From Candidatus Sedimenticola sp. (ex Thyasira tokunagai) (lineage in GTDB: Bacteria; Pseudomonadota; Gammaproteobacteria; Chromatiales; Chromatiaceae), in contig CP134874.1 in the NCBI GenBank assembly GCA_037318855.1, positions 248,598 through 312,597 on the forward strand: a stretch of DNA of 64,000 bases. Direction: 5' to 3'. Below are positions 16,803-27,121 of the stretch, piece after piece. The stretch's first letter is position 1, and each line of letters starts with the position of its first letter. The position numbers and the translations under genes were made by a program. The notes below the pieces were generated by a model. That model made no database searches and had not been told where the DNA came from. It was given only the letters and a program-made list of their open reading frames with translations.

Positions 16803-17243
16803 CGCCCCATGCTAACTGATGGAACTGTAAGAGTTTTACCACACAATCCCGCGAACCGCTGGATTACATAGAAAGTAAACCGACTTATCACAGTGATCAC
16901 TCACTATCACATAAGAAAACTCTAATTCTTTCATGCTGTTAAAGAGCTTCGCGAACCGACCGGTGATTCACTGGCAGCTTATGGTTCGCACCTGAGGCGA
17001 ACTAGATGATCAATGATCCTTCGAGGAAGTCGGGGATTTGAAAAATTCCGCCTGATCAAACTCAACCGATAGGGGAGCAGGGTATTGACACACTAAAAAA
17101 ATAGTGCGATTTTTGCTCGTGTTATCTGTGCGGCCAAGGGAGGTTACTCCCGAATTTCAGCCAGGGACCAAGGAGAAAAGGCAGATCAAGAGCGGCCTCG
17201 CGGCCAGATAGAAAATAAGACGTTAACGGAACCAGAGATAACA
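16803..17243. other. upstream region of the RHS gene
   Basis: No gene is seen. A CACTAAAAAAATAGTG palindrome at 17091-17106 overlaps a TTGACA-like hexamer (17085-17090) and could be the promoter or operator of the RHS gene. AAGGAGAAAAGG at 17169-17180 is too far away to be its ribosome binding site. Confidence 0.35.
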
Positions 17244-20200
17244 ATGGTCAATCGCCGCTCGATAACGCCCATTTTTTCTTCCGTAAAAAAACAGAACATC
17301 AGAATTAAATCCCGCCTGTTCATCTTACTGATCGCCTTTGTCGTTTTTCCCCCCATTCTCACCATTCTCACCACTCTCCCGGCCGCGGCAGCTACTGTGG
17401 CGGGATTCACCCCCGGTGAGTTATCCGTCGATCAGAGTGGCGGCGCAGGCTACACCCTCCCCATCGGTATCCCCGCAGGCGTGGCGGGCATGCAACCCGA
17501 GCTCTCCATCAACTACAACAGCGGCAGCGGCAACGGCCTGTTGGGTGTGGGGTTCTCTCTGGGCGGCTTCTCCTCCATTCATCGCTGTGGTGCCACCCGG
17601 GTACAGGATGGATTCAACCGGGGCGTGCAGCTCAATGACAATGACCGTTTCTGTCTTGATGGCCAACGCCTGATCGCCATCAGTGGCGCCGTCGGGGTCG
17701 ACGGGACTGAGTACCGGACAGCACTGGACGGGTTCAGTCGGATCATTTCTCATGGACAGCAGGGGAGTGGCCCCCACCACTGGACGGTTGAGACCAAAGC
17801 AGGCCAGACCCTTGAGTTCGGCAACAGTGACGACTCCAGGGTAGAAGTACTCGGCCAAAAGAGTGTCCGTTTTTGGGCGGTCAACCAGATTGCCGATGCG
17901 GTCGGTAACTTAATCACCTACCACTATCACGAGAACACCAGTCAGGGCGAGCACTACGCCGACGAAATCAGCTACAGCGACGTGACCGTCAAATTCCACT
18001 ACGCAACCCGGCCAGACAGACAGAGTGGTTTCTCCCTGGGAGGGGGTATCAAGAGTAGTCAGCGCCTGACAGCCATCGAGAGCTTCGTCGGCGATCAACC
18101 GGTAAAACGCTACAATCTCGACTACATCCAGGGTGAAACCACCGGGCGCAGCCTGCTCACCCGCCTGACTGAGTGTGACGGGGACAACAACTGCCTGCCG
18201 GCTACCCGGTTCGAATTTGAACAGCCAATCAAGGGACACAATACCGCCCTGGTCACTAGCGATGTTAATGGCAGCGGCCGGTCTGAAGCGGACTATGAAC
18301 GCCATCTTAAGGATGTGAGTGGTGATGGGCGAACCGATCTTATTCTATTGAAAAAAAGTGAGGCCGAAGTCTTTGTCTTTCCCGGTAAGCGCGACGGCAC
18401 ACTGGAAGGTATTGCGGTACATTCAGATCCTGCCGGGAGCGGCTGGACCTCGAGTGCTTACACACGCCATCTTCTGGATGTGGACAGTGATGGTGTAACC
18501 GACTGGGTGATGAGCCGGAAAAACGGTAGCGCCGTGTCTGTTTTTACCGGTCAAGGGGAGGGTTCATTCAGTACGACCGCTATCACCACAGAGATCACCG
18601 GAATCGCCCGGAGTGACTCATCCTATGAGCACCGGTTCAGTGATATCAATGGGGATGGCTATGTTGACTTTATCCTGCTGCAAAAATCAGAAGGGCGGGC
18701 CTATGTCCATTCAGGCGCGGGTGATGGTACTTTTTCTGTCACACCAAAAGTAACAGAGGTTAATGGAAGCGGCTGGTCGGAAGCCGACTTCAAGCGTCAT
18801 CTTTTTGATGCCACCGGTGATGGTCTTGTGGATCTGGTAATGAGCGGCGTCAAGCAAGCCAGCCTCCATGTCTTTGCCGGCAAGCGCGATGGCTCCTTTG
18901 TCACCACCCCCATGGCCTCCGTGATTCCCGGACGCTGGAGCAGCGCCGCCCACAACCGCCGTTTTCGTGACGCCAACGGCGACGGCATCACCGATTTTGT
19001 CTTAACCTCCACCGCCGAGTTCACCGCCAACGTCTTTCTTGGCCACGGCGATGGCACCTTTGAACTGTCGCCTGTCAACAGCAATCCCGAAGGCAGCGGC
19101 TGGACAGCCAACGCGCACACCAGCGAATTCCTCGATATGGACGGTGACGGTATCGCCGATCTGGTGATGACCTCGGTCGCCACCGCCACTCTCGACATCT
19201 TCCCCGGCCTGGGTAATGGCGCCTTCGCACAAAGCGCCACGACGGTGACATTGAGTGGCTATCACTCCGACCGCTACGACCGCCGGTTCGGCGATATTCA
19301 CGGCGACGGCAAAGTGGATCTCCTGCTGCTCAAGCGCGATGAAGCCGTCGTCAAAACCACCCGCTCACGCTACTCGGCGGAGCGGGTCACCGCTATTTTT
19401 GACGGCCTCGGCAACAGCACGACCATAGAGTACAAACCCCTTACCGATCCCGACGTCTACACCAAAGGGAGCGGTGCGCAGGCACATGAACTGGACCTGC
19501 AGGCTCCCCTTTATGTGGTGAGCCAGGTCTCCACCCCGGATGGGGTGGGCGGGGATAAGCGCACAAATTACCAATATGCCGGGCTGAAAGTACACCTTCA
19601 GGGCCGCGGTAGCCTCGGTTTTGCCTCGATGGTTGCCATCGATGAGCAGACCGGTATCGTCACCACCACCGCGTTCCGACAGGACTACCCCTTTACCGGC
19701 CAGGTCTCCCGTACTGAACAGCGTCTGGCAGACAGCACCCTGCTGGGTGAGACCACCGCCGACTATAGCGCCACCACCCCGCATAACGACAAGGTCTATT
19801 TTGCCTACAGCCCGCAGAGTATAGAGAAAAGCTACGACCTCGACGGCACCCTGCTGGTTACCACCACCACAGACAGCCTCTACGACGACTACGGCAACCC
19901 CACCCAAATCACCGTCACCACCACAGACAGCCTGGGCACTGAGACAAAAAAGACCCTCAGTGACTACACCAACGACACCGATCTCTGGCATCTGGGCAGA
20001 CTCACCGGCGCCACCACCACCCACTCATACAGCGGCGCCCAGTCGAGCATCACCCGGCCGAGTATCACCCGCACTTCCGCATTTGAGTACAACAGCGACG
20101 GCTTGCTGAGCCGTGAGATCATAGAACCCGACAAACTCAGACAGCGTAAAAAGACCGCCACCGACTACGACCGTTTCGGCAACAAGATCAAGGTCACCAT

Positions 20201-23200
20201 CAGCGGCTTCCTCACCCCCACCCACAGCAGCAGTAGCCAGTACAGCCCGGACGGCCGTTTTCCTATCAGTGTCACCAACGCCCTCGGTCATAGCGAGAGC
20301 CGCAGTTACGACCCCCTGCGGGGTACCATGACCGGCCTCACCGGCCCTAATGGACTGACTACCACCTGGAAATACGACAGCTTCGGCCGCCAGATCCGCG
20401 AGGATCGCCCCGACGGCACCTGGAGCACCGTCTACCGCGGCATGTGCGGCCTCACGTGCCCGGACGACGCTCCCGACGGCACGGTGCTCTACACCACCAC
20501 CGAGAGTGCGGGCAGCACCCCGACCACCACCTACTCGAATAAGCTGGGGCAGGTGACCCGTAAAGTCACCACCGGCTTCGATGGCACCCTGGTCTACCAG
20601 GACACCGAATACAACGCCCGTGGCCAGGTGAGCCGCAGCTCACAGCCCTATTTTAAGAACGAAACCTCCCACTGGAGCCAAACCGAGTACGATATCCTTG
20701 GTCGTCCCACCAAAGTGACCCAACAGGGCCCCACCGGCCTCCCGATTGAAAATCTTTTCAGCTACAGCGGCTTCACCACCACCGTCACCAACGCCGAAGG
20801 CCATACCAAAACCACCCAAAAGAACGCCCAGGGCAAAGTGGTGCGTGTCGATGAGGAGGAGGGTGGCTGGGTCACCTACCAGTACGATGCCATCGGCAAC
20901 CTGCGGGTGACCGACGCCAACGGCGCCATCACCACCCTCACCTACGACACGCTGGGCCGTCACAAGACAGCCATGGATGACCCCGACATGGGGCAGTGGC
21001 GTTACCAGTACGATATCTTCGGTAACCTGATCAAACAGACCGATGCCAAGGGTCAGACCGTCACCCAAAACTTCGACCCGCTGGACCGCATGATCAAACG
21101 GGTTGAACCCGAAGGCACCACCACCTGGACCTACGACAGCGCCGCCAACGGTATGGATGAGGAGACCGGTAAAAGTATCGGTAAACTGGTTAAAGTCACC
21201 GCCCCGGACGGCTATATCAAAACCCTCGGTTACGACAGCCTGGGCCGCGCCACCAGCGTCACCACCACCGCCGACGGCCAGACCCACAGCATCACCTCGG
21301 CGTACGATGAATTCAGCCGCGTCAGCAAAGTCACCCGCCCCCAGAGCTTTGTGGTGGAAAATGACTACAACGAACAGGGTTATCTCAAGGCGATCCGCAC
21401 CCCCGAGGCGCAGATCGGCGACTATGACGCCCTCCATCTGAGCCAGAAGTGGGAGGAGATCCAACCCCGCCTGGAAGAAGAGCTGCAAGCGGCCCAGGCC
21501 GAGGCGGATCAGCTCGGCGCACAGGCCGCCGTCCACCGCGCCCGAGCCGCCGTCTACTATCAGAGCGCCGAGCAACTCCTTGAAGCCGCCCCCAACAAAG
21601 CGTTCCTGGAAGAAGACCGCAAACAGACCATAGCGAGCCTGCAGCAGAGCGCCACCGATCACAATGATCTGGCCGATCGACTGGAAGAGGAAGCGGCGGA
21701 GTACCAGCAGGTTGCCGATGCCATTCTCGGCATGATGCCGACCGAGTGGCAACAGAGCTGGTTTCTTAGCGCCAAGGCGCGCTACGACAATTACGCCCAG
21801 GAGGCGATCAGGAAGATCGAAAGCGCCTACCAGGCCAACCTCGCCGCCCCCCGGGTGTGGATCCCCATCCAGGTGGGTAACATCACTATCTTTGTCAAAG
21901 GAAAACCGGGCTTCAGCGGCCGTAGCGCCATCACTGACAAAGAGGCGGACCACCTGGAAACAATCGCCGAGTGGGAAGCGGGCACCGCCAGCCTGCTGCG
22001 GCAACTGGCCGCCGACGCCCGTGCCCAGCAACACGCACGGGATAAGTTTGACAACGCCGTGGCTAAACAGCCCGCCTCGGAACAAGCCGCCGCTAACGCC
22101 CCGACACCGGCCTCGGTACTCACCGAGGAGGAGCTGGAGGCCTACAACGCTCCGGACTATCTCGAAACCGACGGCAGCGCCCTGGCCGAGTACTACACCC
22201 AACAAGTCGAAGTCCAGCAGACACGGCAGCGGCAGATCGAGACCGAAAGAACCGACTACGCCCGCACCGCCAGCCGACTGACCCAGAACAGCGTCGCCTA
22301 CAGCACCATGGTGCGCCTGCTCCAGGGTGGTAGCGGCGAGATCGGCGAGATCGGAGAGATCACCTTCTGGCGGGCCACCGGACGGGATGCCGCCGGGAGG
22401 CTCACCAGCAGCATCGTCGGCAACGGGTTGGAGACTCAAAAGCACTACGACCAAGCCACCGGTCAGCTGCAGAACATCGTCAGCAGCTTCGGCTCGGCAC
22501 CCGCCACCCGCCACCTGGAGTACCAATACGACAGCCTCAACAGCGTCACCAGTCGTATCGACCATATCCAGGGGCTAAGTGAAGATTTTGAGTATGACCG
22601 ATTGGATCGACTGACCCAGAGCTACGTTAGCGGCCAGATCGGTGAGATCCCCTACGACAGTACGGTTGACTACAGCTACGACGCCCAGGGCAACATCCTC
22701 AAAAAATCGGATATCGGCGGCTACTTCTATGGTGATCAGGAGCGCACCAGCGGCAACGCCGGGCCTCATGCCCTGCTGAGTGCCGGAGTGAACCACAGCG
22801 GTTATCAGTACGATGCCAACGGCAGCATGACCAGTGGCGGTGGGCGTACCATCCAGTGGACCAGCTACAACAAACCGAGAAAGTTTACCAAGGGAAGCAC
22901 CACTGTTCATTTCAAATACGGGCCGGATCGCCAACGCACCCGCAAGGTCGCCGGCTCCACCATTACAAACTATGTCGGTAATCTCTACGAGCAGGTTAAA
23001 ACCGACGAAACTATCGAGCACAAGCACTTTATCCATGCAGACGGTCAACTGGTGGCCATGCACATAAAGACCGTGGAGCGCAGTACCTGGGCCAAACTGC
23101 CTGACCGCACCCGCTATCTGCACCGGGATGCATTAGGCTCCATCGACACCATCACCGACGGCCAGGGCAACATCGCCGAACGTATGAGCTATGAACCGTT

Positions 23201-24479
23201 CGGCGCACGGCGCGGCGGTGACTGGCGGGTGGGTACCGGGTTGCCTGTCATTCCGGCATTTACCAACCGCGGCTTTACCGGCCATGAGCATGTGGATGAG
23301 ATGGATCTTATTCATATGAACGGGCGGGTTTATGATCCGACGTTGGGACGGTTTTTGAGTGCGGATCCTACGATGCAGTTTCCGTATTCGAGTCAGGGGT
23401 ATAACCGCTACTCTTACGTGCATAACAATCCGCTGAAGTATACGGATCCTAGTGGGTATGGGTTGTCTGATATTTTTAAGGTGATTATTGCGATTGCGGC
23501 GGCGGCTATTATTGGGCCGATGGTGGGCGCTTGGGTTAAGGGTATGGTGTTGGCGAATGGTGTCGCCGCAGCATATAGCTCGGTACAGATGCTTGCAGCA
23601 CTTTCATATGCTTCAACCATGGGGGCCATAGCCGGGGGGGCAGCCGCAGGATTTGTCATGGGTGGAATTATGTCCGGCAGTGTTAAAGGGGCGCTTAAAG
23701 GTGCTGTGTTTGGAGCAATATCGGGTGGCATGGCCTATGGTATCGGGCATGGGTTTGGGTTGCCTAAAAACCCATTTGTGAAGGCGGTTGCTCATGGTGT
23801 TTCACAAGGAGCGGTTGGTGCAGCCAGGGGTGGGAAGTTTAAGGCTTCGTTCCTGGGGGCGTTTGTTGGGCATGTTGTGGGTGGGCCGATTAAGACGATG
23901 ATGGGTAAGGCATCCGTGGCTGCACGTACTACCGCTACGGCCATTATTGGTGGGGTCTCTGCTGTTGCCGGGGGGCGGAAGTTTGCAAATGGGGCGGTGA
24001 GTGCGGCGTTTACGCATTTGTTTAATGCGGAGAAAGGGGGATTCTGGGATAAAGCACGGAAAGATTTTAAAGAATGGATGCACGATAGAACTAACCCACC
24101 ATTAACAGGAAAAGCTGCGGCTATAGGTGTTGGAGTAGATTTTGTGGTGTTAGAATGGGGCGCGACGGGTGCTCTAGGTATTGCGAAATACGATTTTGAT
24201 ATGAATGGTTCTACAGATGCATGGGGGTTTTATTGGACAAAATCTGATTATGTAGCTGGAGCAGATATAGGAGTTCAACTTGAGTACAATATTCCTAATA
24301 AGACAAGTAGTTTTTTGGGGAGTGCAAAGGAAATAGGAGGCAGCTATTATTTATTGGACCTTAGTGTATCTGCGCCAGATGGAACTGCCAATGAACTTAC
24401 AGGCACTTTTGGTGCTGGACCAGGAGGTGGTCTCCACTACGCAGAATTAACTACTAGTACATTTATATTCTGGAAATAA
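17244..24479 (+). CDS. giant SpvB/FG-GAP/RHS-repeat polymorphic toxin
   Basis: The 2,411-residue protein starts with a hydrophobic export segment (LFILLIAFVVFPPILTILTT, about 27-47). A SpvB-type domain follows (VDQSGGAGYTLPIGIPAG, GLLGVGFSLGG). Seven FG-GAP/VCBS repeats (about 350-700) have DxSGDGxxDL-type calcium loops, for example DINGDGYVDFILL and DANGDGITDFVLT. Then come many YD/RHS repeats, interrupted by a long alanine-rich coiled coil (about 1400-1690). The RHS core (YDPTLGRFLSADPTMQFP, YSYVHNNPLKYTDPSGYG) ends near residue 2075; a glycine-rich hydrophobic segment and a variable tip of some 140 residues complete it. RHS shells encapsulate and release such tips as toxins. The tip family is not recognised; codon use becomes AT-rich there. 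Confidence 0.9.
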   Translation: MVNRRSITPIFSSVKKQNIRIKSRLFILLIAFVVFPPILTILTTLPAAAATVAGFTPGELSVDQSGGAGYTLPIGIPAGVAGMQPELSINYNSGSGNGLLGVGFSLGGFSSIHRCGATRVQDGFNRGVQLNDNDRFCLDGQRLIAISGAVGVDGTEYRTALDGFSRIISHGQQGSGPHHWTVETKAGQTLEFGNSDDSRVEVLGQKSVRFWAVNQIADAVGNLITYHYHENTSQGEHYADEISYSDVTVKFHYATRPDRQSGFSLGGGIKSSQRLTAIESFVGDQPVKRYNLDYIQGETTGRSLLTRLTECDGDNNCLPATRFEFEQPIKGHNTALVTSDVNGSGRSEADYERHLKDVSGDGRTDLILLKKSEAEVFVFPGKRDGTLEGIAVHSDPAGSGWTSSAYTRHLLDVDSDGVTDWVMSRKNGSAVSVFTGQGEGSFSTTAITTEITGIARSDSSYEHRFSDINGDGYVDFILLQKSEGRAYVHSGAGDGTFSVTPKVTEVNGSGWSEADFKRHLFDATGDGLVDLVMSGVKQASLHVFAGKRDGSFVTTPMASVIPGRWSSAAHNRRFRDANGDGITDFVLTSTAEFTANVFLGHGDGTFELSPVNSNPEGSGWTANAHTSEFLDMDGDGIADLVMTSVATATLDIFPGLGNGAFAQSATTVTLSGYHSDRYDRRFGDIHGDGKVDLLLLKRDEAVVKTTRSRYSAERVTAIFDGLGNSTTIEYKPLTDPDVYTKGSGAQAHELDLQAPLYVVSQVSTPDGVGGDKRTNYQYAGLKVHLQGRGSLGFASMVAIDEQTGIVTTTAFRQDYPFTGQVSRTEQRLADSTLLGETTADYSATTPHNDKVYFAYSPQSIEKSYDLDGTLLVTTTTDSLYDDYGNPTQITVTTTDSLGTETKKTLSDYTNDTDLWHLGRLTGATTTHSYSGAQSSITRPSITRTSAFEYNSDGLLSREIIEPDKLRQRKKTATDYDRFGNKIKVTISGFLTPTHSSSSQYSPDGRFPISVTNALGHSESRSYDPLRGTMTGLTGPNGLTTTWKYDSFGRQIREDRPDGTWSTVYRGMCGLTCPDDAPDGTVLYTTTESAGSTPTTTYSNKLGQVTRKVTTGFDGTLVYQDTEYNARGQVSRSSQPYFKNETSHWSQTEYDILGRPTKVTQQGPTGLPIENLFSYSGFTTTVTNAEGHTKTTQKNAQGKVVRVDEEEGGWVTYQYDAIGNLRVTDANGAITTLTYDTLGRHKTAMDDPDMGQWRYQYDIFGNLIKQTDAKGQTVTQNFDPLDRMIKRVEPEGTTTWTYDSAANGMDEETGKSIGKLVKVTAPDGYIKTLGYDSLGRATSVTTTADGQTHSITSAYDEFSRVSKVTRPQSFVVENDYNEQGYLKAIRTPEAQIGDYDALHLSQKWEEIQPRLEEELQAAQAEADQLGAQAAVHRARAAVYYQSAEQLLEAAPNKAFLEEDRKQTIASLQQSATDHNDLADRLEEEAAEYQQVADAILGMMPTEWQQSWFLSAKARYDNYAQEAIRKIESAYQANLAAPRVWIPIQVGNITIFVKGKPGFSGRSAITDKEADHLETIAEWEAGTASLLRQLAADARAQQHARDKFDNAVAKQPASEQAAANAPTPASVLTEEELEAYNAPDYLETDGSALAEYYTQQVEVQQTRQRQIETERTDYARTASRLTQNSVAYSTMVRLLQGGSGEIGEIGEITFWRATGRDAAGRLTSSIVGNGLETQKHYDQATGQLQNIVSSFGSAPATRHLEYQYDSLNSVTSRIDHIQGLSEDFEYDRLDRLTQSYVSGQIGEIPYDSTVDYSYDAQGNILKKSDIGGYFYGDQERTSGNAGPHALLSAGVNHSGYQYDANGSMTSGGGRTIQWTSYNKPRKFTKGSTTVHFKYGPDRQRTRKVAGSTITNYVGNLYEQVKTDETIEHKHFIHADGQLVAMHIKTVERSTWAKLPDRTRYLHRDALGSIDTITDGQGNIAERMSYEPFGARRGGDWRVGTGLPVIPAFTNRGFTGHEHVDEMDLIHMNGRVYDPTLGRFLSADPTMQFPYSSQGYNRYSYVHNNPLKYTDPSGYGLSDIFKVIIAIAAAAIIGPMVGAWVKGMVLANGVAAAYSSVQMLAALSYASTMGAIAGGAAAGFVMGGIMSGSVKGALKGAVFGAISGGMAYGIGHGFGLPKNPFVKAVAHGVSQGAVGAARGGKFKASFLGAFVGHVVGGPIKTMMGKASVAARTTATAIIGGVSAVAGGRKFANGAVSAAFTHLFNAEKGGFWDKARKDFKEWMHDRTNPPLTGKAAAIGVGVDFVVLEWGATGALGIAKYDFDMNGSTDAWGFYWTKSDYVAGADIGVQLEYNIPNKTSSFLGSAKEIGGSYYLLDLSVSAPDGTANELTGTFGAGPGGGLHYAELTTSTFIFWK

Positions 24480-24495
24480 GGTTTCTGACAAGAAA

Positions 24496-25005
24496 ATGAA
24501 GTGTAATAGCTCTGATACAAAACCAATACTATTATCATCGGTGTATTCTGGTGTATATGTTAAAACAATAGTTTTCTTATCTAAGCTTGCACTTTTATTA
24601 TTTAGTCTATTATTCCTAATACAAATTTCAATGAAATTGCTGCAAGGCCTATCAATTGAGGCTGCATTAGATGATTTAATTGGTTTTTTTCTTCCAGTGA
24701 TTTTTATCACAACAGTTTTTTCAATACTATATTCATATATTTTTCATCGATTGGCTAATGTATCTGTGTGCGATAGTAAAAGGGTTATTTATCTAAATAA
24801 TGAAATTTATAAGGCTACAGAAGGTTGTTTTATTGGCGAGTTGATATTATTTAATACAGTAATCGGGATTTTTCGGTACCAAAATAGGATAATGTTTATG
24901 TTGCCAAAAGGATTCGTGTGTCTTATTCCTTTTTCTTATAATAGAAGAAATCCTCATAATGATTCAGTTTTGGAGTTGAGGGAGGTGTTTTCTGAGCAAG
25001 AATAA
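24496..25005 (+). CDS. putative membrane immunity protein for the RHS tip
   Basis: The 169-residue protein begins 16 bases after the RHS stop. Two hydrophobic segments are visible, LSKLALLLFSLLFLIQISM and DLIGFFLPVIFITTVFSIL, and a cytosolic-looking C-terminal half follows. It shares the AT-rich composition of the toxin tip. Position directly after the variable tip is the usual one for a cognate immunity gene; the family itself is not recognised, so the role is inferred from context. Confidence 0.55.
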   Translation: MKCNSSDTKPILLSSVYSGVYVKTIVFLSKLALLLFSLLFLIQISMKLLQGLSIEAALDDLIGFFLPVIFITTVFSILYSYIFHRLANVSVCDSKRVIYLNNEIYKATEGCFIGELILFNTVIGIFRYQNRIMFMLPKGFVCLIPFSYNRRNPHNDSVLELREVFSEQE

Positions 25006-25012
25006 AACAATG

Positions 25013-25068
25013 GAAATCGGGTAGCCGGAGGCATCTAACCCCCAGCCCCCACAACACCTTTCTATATA
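25013..25068 (-). repeat. short mobile-element end fragment
   Basis: ATCGGGTAGCCGGAGGC, then TAACCCCCAGCCCCCACAAC, closely matches the first 50 bases of a longer block at 32330-32530. The hairpin-rich sequence recalls the 3' end of a retroelement or group II intron, but I could not fold a convincing domain V. Confidence 0.4.
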
Positions 25069-25079
25069 GTATCTCATTG

Positions 25080-25738
25080 AAGGCGGTTGCTCATGGTGTT
25101 ACTCAAGGAGCAATTGGTACCGCCAGGGAGGGAAGTTTAAGGCTTCGTTCCTGGGGTCGTTTGTTGGGCATGTTGTGGGTGGGCCGATTAAGTCGATGAT
25201 GGGTAAGGCATCTGTGGCTGCACGTACTACAGCTGCGGCTATTATTGGTGGGGTTGCTGCTGTTGCTGGAGGGGGGAAGTTCGCAAATGGGGCTGTGAGT
25301 GCGGCGTTTACGCATCTATTCAATGCGGAGAATCATAGATATCAACGAGAGAAGTTAGATAAAAATAAATGGGATCCTGTTGGCACGACTTCTCTTTCTA
25401 GCGATGGAAGTTCACTAACCGTTGATGCAGGAGATAAAATTGCGATTGAATTGTCTAGCCAGGCATTTCCTCCGACTGAAAAATTTTACGCTGAGATTTC
25501 GGCTAGACCAATTGATGGCTCTGGAAATTACACCGGTGTTTATGCAACACAAGAATGGTTTGAACCAATAAAGTATTTTGGACAAACTGGGCAATTACTT
25601 GGTGTGCCGGTTACTACAACCTTTGTTCTTGATGCAATCGTTCCAGGGAGCTACAGATGGCATATAAATGTACCACCTCAGGCGTCAACTCACGATAACT
25701 CGGCTTGGCAGGAGGTGAATGTTTATGTTCCGAAATAG
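25080..25738 (+). pseudogene. displaced RHS C-terminal tip A
   Basis: The first 250 bases repeat the end of the RHS core region (AVAHGVTQGA, then GGPIKSMMGKASVAARTTAA and FANGAVSAAFTHLFNAEN) but lose one base near 25131, which breaks the frame. After FNAEN a different tip follows: PVGTTSLSSDGSSLTVDAGD, PIKYFGQTGQLLGVPVTTT and WHINVPPQASTHDNSAW. This is the classic trace of a replaced toxin tip kept downstream of the active one. It overlaps the next lipoprotein gene by 14 bases. Confidence 0.75.
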
Positions 25739-26150
25739 AATATGGAAAATTATACTGGTACTGATTTCTGCCATTGCTTTATTGCAAGGGTGTAATGAGG
25801 CAGGTGAGAGAGAAGTTGCATATTCACGATCTGACTGTATTGCAAGAGTTGATTTTAATTGGCCAAAAAATATTCCCTATGATGAAAAGGTGGAAATTAA
25901 ACATCAGATACGTATACCGGATTTTTTACGGGGAGTAGTAGCAGGGTATACACTTCCAAGACATGAGAATGGTGCTTCTATCTATATTCAATATTACCCC
26001 AAGGGTTGTGATCAGAAATATGGACTGTCAGGGAAGTTTATGAATGAATTGCGTTCTAAGATAGATGGTTTTCCAGATTTTACAGTTTCAAAGGATGTAA
26101 TTGAGCCGTCAACTCGGACAATTGACTTAACTGGATCTAGCTGGAAATAA
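25725..26150 (+). CDS. lipoprotein A, partner of tip A
   Basis: About 141 residues from MFRNRIWK. A lipoprotein signal ends at the lipobox ALLQGC. The mature part has conserved cysteines (RSDCIARVDF, PKGCDQKYGL) and an STRTIDLTGSSW end. It is a paralogue of the protein at 26494. The start codon lies inside the tip coding end, implying translational coupling, as for toxin-immunity or partner pairs. No known family is recognised. Confidence 0.6.
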   Translation: MFRNRIWKIILVLISAIALLQGCNEAGEREVAYSRSDCIARVDFNWPKNIPYDEKVEIKHQIRIPDFLRGVVAGYTLPRHENGASIYIQYYPKGCDQKYGLSGKFMNELRSKIDGFPDFTVSKDVIEPSTRTIDLTGSSWK

Positions 26151-26159
26151 GAGGCTATA

Positions 26160-26507
26160 ACATTTTCTGCAAAGAGCGGTTCGTTAACTGTTGATGCGGG
26201 TGGGAAAATAGCTATTGAATTGTCAAGCCAAGCGTTTCCTCCAACTGAAAGATTCTATGCAGAAGTTACTGCTAGGCCAATCGATGGATTTGGAAATTAT
26301 GTTGGTGTTCACGCATCACCAGAGTGGTTCGCGCCTATAAAATATGTGGGACAAACAGGGCAATTACTTGGTGTGCCTGTGACCACAACATTTGTTCTTG
26401 ATGCGGTAGTTTCTGGAAATTACAGATGGCACATAACCGTACCCCCACAAGCGGCAACCCATGATAATTCGGCATGGCGAGAGGTGAACGTTTATGTTCC
26501 CAGATAA
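26160..26507 (+). pseudogene. displaced RHS tip B, 5' truncated
   Basis: An open frame of some 115 codons repeats tip A: GSLTVDAGGKIAIELSSQAF, PIKYVGQTGQLLGVPVTTT and WHITVPPQAATHDNSAW. No RHS-core sequence precedes it and no start codon is plausible at its 5' end. Tip A, tip B and their two lipoproteins thus form a tandem duplication. Confidence 0.7.
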
Positions 26508-26922
26508 AAAATGGAAATTTATGTTGTGTCTGTTGCCTGTCGTTTTCTTGTTGCAAGGCTGTAATAGTTCAGATGAAAGTGAAGCTGTTTATTCGCGGTC
26601 TGATTGTATTGTGAGAGTGGATTTATATTGGCCCGATACTTTTTCTTATGATGATAAGGTGGATGTTACGAACGAGATACGTATTCCAGCTTCTTTGAGG
26701 GGAATAGCAGCAGGATACGCTATCCCCGTTAAAGGGGAACCTGATTTAATCTACATTCAATATTTCCCGCAGGGCTGTGATAAAAAACATGATCTTTCAG
26801 AAAAGTTTTTTAATGAGCTTCGCTCTAAGATTAATGACTTCCCAAGTTTCGTGATTTCAAAGGATTTGATTCTGCCATCAACTCGAACAATAAAGTTAAC
26901 AGGGTCAGCATGGAAAGACTGA
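26494..26922 (+). CDS. lipoprotein B, partner of tip B
   Basis: The 142-residue paralogue of lipoprotein A has the lipobox VFLLQGC, the paired cysteines RSDCIVRVDLYW and PQGCDKKHDL, and the STRTIKLTGSAW end. It overlaps the end of tip B by 14 bases exactly as lipoprotein A overlaps tip A. Divergence between the two paralogues, roughly half of residues by eye, suggests selection for distinct specificity rather than a very recent duplication. Confidence 0.6.
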   Translation: MFPDKKWKFMLCLLPVVFLLQGCNSSDESEAVYSRSDCIVRVDLYWPDTFSYDDKVDVTNEIRIPASLRGIAAGYAIPVKGEPDLIYIQYFPQGCDKKHDLSEKFFNELRSKINDFPSFVISKDLILPSTRTIKLTGSAWKD

Positions 26923-27121
26923 GAAATAAGATTAAAGGGGACGTATCTATTTACAGCCGGTAGAGAAAAAATCTATGGGGTCAGACTCGATTGATTTATA
27001 ACTAACGGGAGCAGAGTAACTTTACACTGCCCCTTGCTTGCTGAAGGTGCAGTGCCTAGAAAAATTGATGATAAGTACTGCTGGGTTTGACCCATCAGTA
27101 GGTAAATATATGAGGATAAGC

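Noticed and set aside
20640..22565. 641-codon open frame on the minus strand inside the RHS gene
   Set aside because: It mirrors the GC-rich codon pattern of the RHS gene and gives a glycine/valine-rich product without any motif; the plus strand has clear domains.
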